Part shown: positions 7,709 through 15,607 of the stretch, piece by piece
How the letters are laid out: each line of letters starts with the position of its first letter
Position numbering within the stretch: position 1 is the first letter of the stretch
DNA from: a virus
DNA length: 61,401 nt
Virus record (IMG/VR): IMGVR_UViG_3300049032_000024
Span: 1 to 61,401 of that record
Reading direction: 5' to 3' (one strand)
The notes under the pieces: generated by a model
Databases searched by the model: none
Told to the model about the DNA's origin: nothing
What the model saw: the letters and a program-made list of their open reading frames with translations, nothing else
Translations under genes and position numbers: made by a program

Positions 7709-8209
7709 GTGCCTAAAATGATGAGCCCCAACACTACGATTTGGTGGGTACCTCTGGCAGGTATCACCAACCCTGCTGCACCGACTGTTGCTCAGCTTAC
7801 CGCTGGTACCAACATTTCCGCTGCTGTTGTCACCGGCTACACGCTTGGTGCAACTGACTCGGATACTGATGACAGCAAGACCATCACCGATGAAGGTAAC
7901 GTACAGACTCCTACGTGGGGTAACTACGAGGGTAACCTGTCCTTCTTCCGTGACGCAACGGCTGATACCCCAACCATCTTCACCACGGCAACGAACCTGT
8001 TCAAGTCCGGGCGTGTAGAAGGCTGGCTTGTTTCCCGTCACGGTTACAAGCACACCGTTGCGCCTGCTGCCGGTCACATCGTGTCCGTCTTCCGGTTCTT
8101 CTCTGACCTGCCACAGGACATTGAAGGTGAAGGCGGCGCTCCAGTTCAGATGACTGTTCCATTCCGTCCACAGGGCGTCATGGCAATCAACGTTCCGGTA
8201 GCTGCATAG
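7709..8209 (+). CDS. Major tail protein paralogue 2 (tail tube)
   Basis: 166 aa from GTG with AAGGAG upstream, 13 nt after its paralogue and exactly the same length. The shared blocks are listed under the preceding gene. The two are clearly a tandem duplication that has diverged over most of the length. Whether both enter the tube, or one is a minor or terminal ring, cannot be told. A terminator follows. Confidence 0.8.
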   Translation: MPKMMSPNTTIWWVPLAGITNPAAPTVAQLTAGTNISAAVVTGYTLGATDSDTDDSKTITDEGNVQTPTWGNYEGNLSFFRDATADTPTIFTTATNLFKSGRVEGWLVSRHGYKHTVAPAAGHIVSVFRFFSDLPQDIEGEGGAPVQMTVPFRPQGVMAINVPVAA

Positions 8210-8220
8210 CTTCTCCTGAT

Positions 8221-8255
8221 AAAGCCCCTCGGTCTTGTGCTGAGGGGCTTTTTCG
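8221..8255 (+). terminator. Terminator after the tail-tube genes
   Basis: AAAGCCCCTC ... GAGGGGCTTT followed by TTCG. Downstream the sequence CGTCTCTATGATAGGCTTG resembles the post-terminator sequence at 9.71, 54.74 and 57.58 kb. Confidence 0.85.
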
Positions 8256-8307
8256 TCTCTATGATAGGCTTGTTCACGGACATAGCACATTACAACAGGA
8301 GAGTCAA

Positions 8308-8970
8308 TTGTCTGAAGCAGTAGAAGCAAAGGTTGAAGAACTCAAGTCGGAAGAGAGCTTTGACCTCTCAGCCGCGCTCAAGGGTGTTTCCTACCCCACC
8401 GATGACGTGTCGATCTTCCTTGACGGTGAAGCAGCACACGAGTACAACATGGCCCTGCACGAGATTGCAGAGCTGGGGCACGAGTCTGCCAAGCTCGCCG
8501 CTGCTGAGAACGGCGGCATCACCGATTCCCCGGAGAAGGAAGAGGTTGACGCCCAGATCGCTGAGCTGGAAGCACGCTCTGCGGAACTACTGAAGCAGCT
8601 CGCGGCCTCTCGGCTGACCTTCACCATTCGTGGTGCTGCTCCCAAGCAGTGGAAGCTTATCATCAAGCAGTGGAAGCGCAAGGGTGCCAAGCTCGAGGAT
8701 GACACCGTTGAGAACGAAGAAGAGCGCGCCGAATGGATCAGCCACAAGGTTGACTGTGACCTGCTGTCCAAGTGCATCGTGAAGACCACGAACGCCAAGG
8801 GTCAGGTCAACAAGGAAGCTGTCTCGCTCGAGTTCATCGAAGAGCTGCGTGCTTCCATCCTTGAGAGCGAGTGGTACAAGCTGCAGGAAGCGATGAACAC
8901 TCTGACGTTTGCCAACGGAGTCTTCCAGCAGGCCATCGCTTCGGACGCTGATTTTTTGTCGAAGCCCTAA
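8308..8970 (+). CDS. Tail assembly chaperone, frame-0 product (G-like)
   Basis: 220 aa from TTG with CAGGAGAG upstream. Acidic, helical, with GVSYPTDDVSIFLDGE, a long alpha-helical middle and LTFTIRGAAPKQWKLIIKQW, as in lambda G-type chaperones. They bind the tape measure and are absent from the virion. It lies directly before the tape-measure operon, and its last codons contain the slippery sequence that leads into the overlapping T-like frame. Confidence 0.8.
   Translation: MSEAVEAKVEELKSEESFDLSAALKGVSYPTDDVSIFLDGEAAHEYNMALHEIAELGHESAKLAAAENGGITDSPEKEEVDAQIAELEARSAELLKQLAASRLTFTIRGAAPKQWKLIIKQWKRKGAKLEDDTVENEEERAEWISHKVDCDLLSKCIVKTTNAKGQVNKEAVSLEFIEELRASILESEWYKLQEAMNTLTFANGVFQQAIASDADFLSKP
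8952..8958 (+). promoter_or_regulatory. Programmed -1 frameshift site (T TTT TTG)
   Basis: The heptamer is in frame with the chaperone (GAT TTT TTG TCG). Slipping back one base reads GTC GAA GCC CTA and then the long T-like frame to 9398. The frame-0 stop comes 12 nt later. Position and heptamer are the standard ones for G/GT chaperone pairs. Confidence 0.8.
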
Positions 8971-9398
8971 CTCGGCCTAGTCAGCGGGGTTACCTGCAGT
9001 ACATCAGGACTGCCAAAGAGTGGGGCTGGTCACCGGCACGGATGATCTTAGGGGATCACCGGAAACGGGACAAGCCCCACTGGGCAGACTATGCACTAGC
9101 TGCGGCTTACGAGACTATCGACGCTGAGAAGTGTCCAAAGTGTGCGGTGCCTATCTGGTGGGCGTACTCAGAGAACACCGCTATTGAGTTCGAGCATGAC
9201 CACGTTGACTGTGAGTCCTGTAAGTGGGATGAGCAGGAAAAGAAGAAGATCAAGCAGGACAAGCCGGGACGAACACTATTCGTCAAGCCGATTCCTGCTG
9301 AGGGAGAGAAGCTTCCCACAAGGGCTGACTTCCAAAATGAAATGATCGCCAAGGCTGCAAAGCAAGCAGAGAAGAAGGTCAAGAGTGCCGAACACTAA
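8958..9398 (+). CDS. Tail assembly chaperone, -1 frame extension (T-like)
   Basis: 146 residues added by the frameshift, giving a G-T product of about 363 aa. No start codon is needed: the frame is open from the slippery site (VEALTRPSQRGYLQYIRT) and codes for WGWSPARMILGD, a CPKC...CESC zinc-like pair and a basic C-terminus. An ATG at 9042 exists inside it, but a separate protein is unlikely because the conserved-looking segment begins before it. Confidence 0.75.
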   Translation, partial: VEALTRPSQRGYLQYIRTAKEWGWSPARMILGDHRKRDKPHWADYALAAAYETIDAEKCPKCAVPIWWAYSENTAIEFEHDHVDCESCKWDEQEKKKIKQDKPGRTLFVKPIPAEGEKLPTRADFQNEMIAKAAKQAEKKVKSAEH

Positions 9399-9657
9399 GA
9401 AGTATCCTGTCAGCAACCTGTGGACGATGGTACACGAACTGCTCCGTGAGCTGAAGCTTGATGACCAGTACACTGTCCTTGATGTGCATTCCTTCGGCTT
9501 CAACCCTGACAACATTCCTTCCATCTGGATTGAGGTTGTCACTCGGGATGCTGAGGGACGCCGCTCCGGTACAGAGGTCATTACGCGCTTCATTGAACAG
9601 GACGTGAAGTGGTCTGAGTGGGGACAGCCGCCGCTCTACATTCCTGTGCTAGAGTAG
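9385..9657 (+). CDS. Small protein between chaperone and tape measure
   Basis: 90 aa from GTG, overlapping the T-like frame by 14 nt. Contains LWTMVHELLRELKLDDQYTVLDVHSFGF and ends PPLYIPVLE. I do not recognise it. Its coupling to the chaperones suggests a role in tail assembly. Confidence 0.6.
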   Translation: MPNTKKYPVSNLWTMVHELLRELKLDDQYTVLDVHSFGFNPDNIPSIWIEVVTRDAEGRRSGTEVITRFIEQDVKWSEWGQPPLYIPVLE

Positions 9658-9675
9658 TAGCGCTAGCAAAACTCT

Positions 9676-9714
9676 AAAGCCCCTTCTGGCTCAATGCCGG
9701 AAGGGGCTTTTTTG
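9676..9714 (+). terminator. Terminator before the tape-measure unit
   Basis: AAAGCCCCTTC ... GAAGGGGCTTTTTTG, a strong GC hairpin with a T-run. Confidence 0.9.
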
Positions 9715-9728
9715 CGTCAATGATAGAC

Positions 9729-9757
9729 TTGACTAGAATCAGGAACTATGATATAGG
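9729..9757 (+). promoter_or_regulatory. Late promoter, TTGACT-N17-TATAGG
   Basis: 17-bp spacing, directly downstream of the terminator and 10 nt before the GTG of the tape measure gene. Confidence 0.65.
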
Positions 9758-9766
9758 ACGGTAAGA

Positions 9767-12700
9767 GTGGCTAACGATTTCAACGCCAGTGTTGTCATCA
9801 GCACAAAGGAGTCTGAGGCTGGCATTAGGTCGCTGGACACCGCCGCCAAAGACCTTGACAAGACTCTCCAGAGTCTCCACAAAACCCTTCAAAACAATCA
9901 GGGTGACCTTGATGCTGTAAGCAAGAGCATGAGTGCAATCACTCGTGCGAACGCTGCTCTCATCCGTTCTGAGCAGGACCGCGCCAAGGCCACTGTCCTT
10001 GCTGCCAAGGCTGACGGTCAGATAATTGTCAACCAGTCCAAGCGTCAGAAGTCTGCCAATGACACTGCCATTGCTGAGGCAAAAGCGAACAAGATTCGGC
10101 AGGCCACTCTTGCCAACGGGCTTACCGCGTCTGCCAACCTTACTCGCAAGGACGCTGAGTCTCGTACCCGTATGGCGGGTATCGAAGCAGTCAATCAGCA
10201 GAAGCTAGCCACTGAGACTGTCCGTACCACTACCGCAATTATCAATCAGGGTGCCGCTACCACGCGCGCTGCCAGTGCCACCGAAATGGCTGCAGCACGT
10301 ACCGCTCGGCTCGAGGGTGCTCAGCGGGGGGCTGCTTCCGGCACGCTGGAACTCAATGACTCGCTGTCGAACTCCCGGTATCTGCTGTACGATGTGGGGC
10401 AGACCTACGCGGTGATCGCTGCTGCCATGCAGGTTATCCCTGTGGCAACGGCTGCTGTCGCCATCGCATACGAAAAAGACTTCGCACAGGTCATCCGTAC
10501 CAACGATACTCTGGCCAACAGCACTGGCGGCTTTGCCCAGCTCCGCGATGAGTTGAAGCAGCTCGCTACTGAGATTCCGCTGACCTTCGGTGAGTTCTCT
10601 CAGATCGCTACCATTGGTGGTCAGCTCGGTATCGCCGGTCAGGATATCGAAAGCTTCACTGAGACTGTAGCACGATTCGGCGCTGCGTCCAACGTCTCCA
10701 TTGATGAAGCTGCTACTGCCTTCGGTCGGTTGCAGAACTCTTACGATCCTCAGAAGCTCAACCCTGACTTCTTCAACCAGATCGGTTCCGCCATCGCTTA
10801 CGTTGGTGTGAAGTCTGCGGCCACTGAAGCGGAAATCATCGCGGTCAACAACCAGATTTCTGCTGCCGGTGCCCAGTTCGGATTTGCTGCTGACGAAATC
10901 GTTGGTCTGTCTGGTGCTCTGGCGTCTGTCCGTATCCGTCCTGAACTTGCTCGTGGTGCCTTCCAGCGTATTATGCTGGGGCTCAACCGTGCCGCTGATG
11001 AGGGCGCTGAGTCCTTCCAGAAGTATGGTAAGTACACTGGGCTGGCTGCTGACCAAGCCCTTGCACTCTTCAAGTCCGATCCTTCCAAGTTCTTCCACCA
11101 GTACGTAGGCGGCATCAAGAACGCCATCGCTGAGACTGGTTCTGTCTCCGCTGTGCTTGATGACATTGGAGCCAAGAACGTCTTTGACAAGCAGTTCCTT
11201 TTGGGACTGGCCAACGGCTACAACGTGTTCACGGACTCGCTGCAGAACTCGAACAAGGCTTGGAAGGATGGCAGCTTCCTTACTGAGTCCACCGCTGGTA
11301 TCTACGAGACAGTAGACGCCAAGCTCAAGCGTATTGCCAACGGCTTCAAGAACATCGGTGACTCCATCGGTAAGGCGTCTGTCGGTGAAGGCTCCGGTCT
11401 GGACAAGCTCACTGACTCTGTGCTCGCTGCTACCAGCGCTGTGGATCGCTTCATCAATGCTGCTCCGGGTATTGCTCAGTTCATCAACATTATGATGGGG
11501 CTCGGCTCTGTCATCGGTATCCTGATTGCGTTCAAGGCTGCTCAGGCATTCATGCTTGCCGGTCTGGTTGGCTTCCAGCAGGTGCTTGGTAAGGGTACGC
11601 TTGCTGCGGGTCTGACTGCCAAGGGCATCCTACAGCAGTTGGCAGTTACTATGCTCATGGCCAAGGGTGTCTCCCAGCAGCACGCACAGGCTCTCGTGGT
11701 ACAGTCCGGCGCGCTGCGTGCTATGGGTATGTCTGCTCAGGTTGCAAATGCCCAGCTTGCATCCAGCGCTGGTGGTATGGCAGCGGGTGTTGTTGCCAGC
11801 ACTGATGCCGCTACCAAGAGCACCAACCGCTTGGTAGGTGCCTTCAAGGCTGGTATCGGCATGTTGGGCGGTCCTATCGGTATCTCCGTTATGGCACTGG
11901 GTACGCTGGCCTTCAGCTTCATCCAGACTGCTGAGGAAGCTGCCACTGCCGGTGAAGCTATCGCGCGCGCAATGGATCAGGGAGCTGACGCTGCCACTCG
12001 TGCTTCGGCTGACGCCATTGCGAAAATCAAGGTAGCGTGGCACGATCCTATCGCGCTCGGTAACCTTGACCGCTCGCTGGCTGAGGTTGCTCGTGACGCA
12101 GGTGTACCTTTTGAGAAGCTTGCTGCCGCTGCTGCCAAGGGCCGTGACGCTGGCAAGGAAGTCCTTGCTGTCATGGATCAGATTGCTCGGTCCAAGGGCT
12201 TTGCGGACTTCGCTGCCATGCGTAATGCAGGTGGAGCACATGCCGGTCAGATGGAGTGGCTGAAGAACAAGATCACTGAAATTGGTGAGAAGTCTGCTGT
12301 CACTGGTGAAGACCTCAAGGACGTAAAGACTGCCACTGACGCTTTCGGTGGTGCGGCTGCTGATGCTGGTCCTAACGCTGAAATGTTCGCTAGCGAAATC
12401 GGCGGTGTAGGTGATGAGGCTGAGACTGCTGCTGACAAGATTGACAAGTTCCTTGATGCCGTCTTCGGCATTGTGGATGCTGCCGGGGCTTCCCAGTCTG
12501 CACTTCAGGCTCTCGGTGAAGGTCTGTTCGACTCTCTGGACTTCGGCCCGAACACTGAGGGTGGACGCGCCAACGTAGAGAACTTCAAGGAAGCTCTGCG
12601 GTCTGCGGCTCAGGAACAGCAGTACCTTATTGACTCGACTGGCAAGAGCACACAACAGGCCAGCGCTGACTACATCGCTTTCGTTGATGGCCTTGTGCAG

Positions 12701-14734
12701 GAAATGATCGCGCGCGGTGTTGATCCCACCAACCTGCAGGTCATTGCTGAGCAGGCCAAGCTTGGTGTGGCCAATGTGTTTGAGGGTGGAGTACAGCCAA
12801 CCATCACTCCCAGGGTGGATGGTACGGTTGCCGCTGCTGAAGCACAGCAGGTAGCTGCCGGTGTTGAGGCGTCTGTCAACAAGCCGTACACCACTTGGAT
12901 TTTCGCTGACGGTTCTCAGGCTCTCAATGAGTCTGCCGGTGTGGAAGCTTACGCCAGCTCGGTTGCTCGTGAGTACACTGCGGGAATCAATGCTGACGCC
13001 AGCGCTGGTATTGAGAACACCAGCAACTTCGGCTTCTTTGCCAATGAAGTGACTGGTGCCAACTACGAGGCCAAGGTCAACGCGGATACCTCTCCCGCAA
13101 TCCTGAACCTGCAGAACCTTGCGAACTTTGCCCAGACGGTCATCAATGCTATCCAGTTTGGTATTGGTCTAATCGGTAACGGCATCAACAGCAAGAAGCA
13201 GGTTGGTGCTGAGATTGGCAACGTCAAGGCTGGCGCTGCTCTCGGTCCTTCGGCTGCGGCTGCTCCCTCCCCGGTAGCTGCACCTGTGGTCAACCGGGCG
13301 GCTGCACCTGCAGTCATCCCCACGCCCAAGGCTGTAACTCCGAACTTCGGTTCTCTGAACGATGGCTACAACAAAGCAGCCAAGGCAGCAGAGAAGGCTG
13401 GCGATGCCGGTAAGAAGGCCGGTAAGGACATGGCTGACGGTATTGATGATGCCGCTGAAGCAGCCAACGATTACGCCAACCGGCTGAAGACTGGGCTCAC
13501 CGCTGCGTTTGATCGCCAGTACGGTCTGCAGAAGGCCACGGACGAGTACCATTCTGCTCTGAACGCTATCAACAAGAAGCGTGAGGATGAGCTGAAGCAG
13601 ATTGATGACCTCATTGCTGCTCAGAAGGAACTCAACAACGAACGTGCTGAAGAGCTGGTCAACGCTCGCAAGGCGGGTATCGAAAAGGATATCTCGCTGA
13701 AGTACGGTGAGGTTGATCGCGCTGCTGACTATGCTCAGCAGGAGCAGGAAGCTCTTGATGCCGCTGCTGCAAAGCAGAAGGACATTGAGGCCAACAACGC
13801 TCAGATCATTTCGCTTCGGGCAGGCATCGGGCAGCTCGAGGGCTATTCGGAAGCAGCCATTGCGAACAGGGCGGCTCTGCGTGATCTTGAGTCCAAGATG
13901 CTGGACATGGTTGTGGCTTACGCCAACACTGGAGCTTCGGTGGATCAGGTTCGCAACTACGCTGCGGGACTGACCAACCAGTTCAAGATCGACGTGTCCC
14001 AGATGGGTTACAACCAGTGGGCAGTTGGGCAGCTTCAGGGCGCGCTTGAGCGGTACATCGGTGTTATCAACGCGGTGCCTTACCACAAGCCAACCACCGT
14101 TACTGCTGACGTAGGTACGCCTACCTCCGGTGCAATGGGTGCGGTGAACGCATTCGGTCAGGCTGCTGACTGGGCAGCTCGGCCACGGAACACCGTACTG
14201 ACTCTGGACACGTCTGCTGCTACTCGTGCTCTGCGGCACATTGATGCTCAGATTCGTGGTGGTGGTACTCCGGACGATCCAAGCATGACTGCTTTCGAGC
14301 CCGGTACGTTCTCGCGTAGGGCTGGTGGCGGGATCATTCCGGGCTTCGCTGGTGGTGGTCAAATTCCGGGCAAGGCTCCGTCCAACCTGAAGCATGACAA
14401 CATGATGGCTTCGGTTGATGGCCGGGGCTTGGTTCAGGTTCAGTCTGAAGAGTTCATCATGCAGAAGCGTGCTGTGGACTTCTGGGGCTTGGACATGATG
14501 AACGCGCTGAACAACATGAAGATGCCACAGTTCAACGCTGGCGGTTCCTTCAGCGGACGGGGTGGCTCTGGCTCGGGCTCGAGCGGACCTATGCTGGTAG
14601 AATTGACAGCAGATAACCTGCAGGCTATACTTCGGCTCGCTGAACGGGATATACACCTGTTTGCCGATACCGAACAGCTTGCTTCCAGCGTCAATGAAGG
14701 TCAGCGTGTGCTGGCAAGCAAGGGAGTCAGTTAG
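9767..14734 (+). CDS. Tape measure protein
   Basis: 1655 aa from GTG; by length the dominant gene, as expected for a siphovirus tape measure. Residues 1 to about 200 are coiled coil (KDLDKTLQSLHKTLQNNQG). Next comes a TP901-type minor-tail core (FAQVIRTNDTLANSTGGFAQL, LATEIPLTFGEFSQIATIGG, LGIAGQDI). Hydrophobic spans follow around 570-600 (GLGSVIGILIAFKAAQAF) and 690-720 (GGPIGISVMALGTLAFSF), then a long helical region and a Gly/Ser-rich C-terminus. By family it sets tail length and helps DNA entry at the membrane. The weak ribosome site GGACGG suggests modest expression. Confidence 0.92.
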   Translation: MANDFNASVVISTKESEAGIRSLDTAAKDLDKTLQSLHKTLQNNQGDLDAVSKSMSAITRANAALIRSEQDRAKATVLAAKADGQIIVNQSKRQKSANDTAIAEAKANKIRQATLANGLTASANLTRKDAESRTRMAGIEAVNQQKLATETVRTTTAIINQGAATTRAASATEMAAARTARLEGAQRGAASGTLELNDSLSNSRYLLYDVGQTYAVIAAAMQVIPVATAAVAIAYEKDFAQVIRTNDTLANSTGGFAQLRDELKQLATEIPLTFGEFSQIATIGGQLGIAGQDIESFTETVARFGAASNVSIDEAATAFGRLQNSYDPQKLNPDFFNQIGSAIAYVGVKSAATEAEIIAVNNQISAAGAQFGFAADEIVGLSGALASVRIRPELARGAFQRIMLGLNRAADEGAESFQKYGKYTGLAADQALALFKSDPSKFFHQYVGGIKNAIAETGSVSAVLDDIGAKNVFDKQFLLGLANGYNVFTDSLQNSNKAWKDGSFLTESTAGIYETVDAKLKRIANGFKNIGDSIGKASVGEGSGLDKLTDSVLAATSAVDRFINAAPGIAQFINIMMGLGSVIGILIAFKAAQAFMLAGLVGFQQVLGKGTLAAGLTAKGILQQLAVTMLMAKGVSQQHAQALVVQSGALRAMGMSAQVANAQLASSAGGMAAGVVASTDAATKSTNRLVGAFKAGIGMLGGPIGISVMALGTLAFSFIQTAEEAATAGEAIARAMDQGADAATRASADAIAKIKVAWHDPIALGNLDRSLAEVARDAGVPFEKLAAAAAKGRDAGKEVLAVMDQIARSKGFADFAAMRNAGGAHAGQMEWLKNKITEIGEKSAVTGEDLKDVKTATDAFGGAAADAGPNAEMFASEIGGVGDEAETAADKIDKFLDAVFGIVDAAGASQSALQALGEGLFDSLDFGPNTEGGRANVENFKEALRSAAQEQQYLIDSTGKSTQQASADYIAFVDGLVQEMIARGVDPTNLQVIAEQAKLGVANVFEGGVQPTITPRVDGTVAAAEAQQVAAGVEASVNKPYTTWIFADGSQALNESAGVEAYASSVAREYTAGINADASAGIENTSNFGFFANEVTGANYEAKVNADTSPAILNLQNLANFAQTVINAIQFGIGLIGNGINSKKQVGAEIGNVKAGAALGPSAAAAPSPVAAPVVNRAAAPAVIPTPKAVTPNFGSLNDGYNKAAKAAEKAGDAGKKAGKDMADGIDDAAEAANDYANRLKTGLTAAFDRQYGLQKATDEYHSALNAINKKREDELKQIDDLIAAQKELNNERAEELVNARKAGIEKDISLKYGEVDRAADYAQQEQEALDAAAAKQKDIEANNAQIISLRAGIGQLEGYSEAAIANRAALRDLESKMLDMVVAYANTGASVDQVRNYAAGLTNQFKIDVSQMGYNQWAVGQLQGALERYIGVINAVPYHKPTTVTADVGTPTSGAMGAVNAFGQAADWAARPRNTVLTLDTSAATRALRHIDAQIRGGGTPDDPSMTAFEPGTFSRRAGGGIIPGFAGGGQIPGKAPSNLKHDNMMASVDGRGLVQVQSEEFIMQKRAVDFWGLDMMNALNNMKMPQFNAGGSFSGRGGSGSGSSGPMLVELTADNLQAILRLAERDIHLFADTEQLASSVNEGQRVLASKGVS

Positions 14735-14737
14735 CCA

Positions 14738-15607
14738 ATGACTGAGAAAATGTACTTCGGTGTACTGGATAACATTCAGGAAATCCCTGTACCGAAATCG
14801 GGAATGGGTTACAACAGCAACGCTGACACTGAAGTTACAGAACTCGTGAGTGGTGGGCGTAGCGTGTACCGTGCGCCTACCACTTACAAGTCATTCAACA
14901 TGACTTGGGCCACCACTGCTGACCGGCTGCGTCACATCATCGCCATGTATAACGGCCAGTTCGGCACTGGTCCGTTCTACCTGTCCGACCCTACGGTGAA
15001 TCAGGAGAATATGCTTCCTGCTCGCTGGTCCAACGGCTGGCAGCTTGCTCATCAGGCCAACGGCTGGTGCCGCCCTACGGTGGAGAAGGCTATCACACCT
15101 ACCTCCGTCTACAGCGGTACTTACTATACAGACCGCGCTGCCTTGTTCACTCAAGTTGCTGCAGGCTCGGCTGTTGTCCTTGAAGGAGTTGTCCGCACTC
15201 GAGTCATTCGAGTTCCCGGCAAGCCGTACTACTTCAGTGCTGATCTTGAGTCCACAGGCGGTGCTTCCGTAAAGGTGCGTGGCTATAACGGCACTACACG
15301 TACTTGGACCACATTGCTCAGCGCTACCTCTTCGGCTATGTCAAGCCTTGTAGTAGCAGACACCAACACTACAACCACCATGCTTGAACTGGACATCTAC
15401 ATGCCTCTCGGCTCCACACTGCGTGTGTACGGGCTTGCGCTAGGTACGGTAGATCATTCACAGTACGGCAACAACTGGATGCCCGTAGGCAACGGCATTG
15501 GTCCGGTGACTTTCCCCGATACCACGAATGGTGAGCTTGTGTCAAGCACCATTGATAGGATTGGACTGTCACTGGATTTCATTGAAGTTGAAAGTATTGA
15601 GGGATAA
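14738..15607 (+). CDS. Minor tail protein (distal tail-like)
   Basis: 289 aa from ATG, 3 nt after the tape measure stop. N-terminus MYFGVLDNIQEIPVPKSG, then SFNMTWATTADRLRHIIAMYNGQFGTGPFYLSDP, the look of Dit-like proteins that start the baseplate, followed by a beta-sandwich, carbohydrate-binding-like section (about 100-230). It overlaps the next gene by one base. Confidence 0.7.
   Translation: MTEKMYFGVLDNIQEIPVPKSGMGYNSNADTEVTELVSGGRSVYRAPTTYKSFNMTWATTADRLRHIIAMYNGQFGTGPFYLSDPTVNQENMLPARWSNGWQLAHQANGWCRPTVEKAITPTSVYSGTYYTDRAALFTQVAAGSAVVLEGVVRTRVIRVPGKPYYFSADLESTGGASVKVRGYNGTTRTWTTLLSATSSAMSSLVVADTNTTTTMLELDIYMPLGSTLRVYGLALGTVDHSQYGNNWMPVGNGIGPVTFPDTTNGELVSSTIDRIGLSLDFIEVESIEG

Noticed and set aside
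13169-14656. Minus-strand frame of 495 codons inside the tape measure gene
   Set aside because: Shadow frame of a highly biased gene; composition unlike a real protein.
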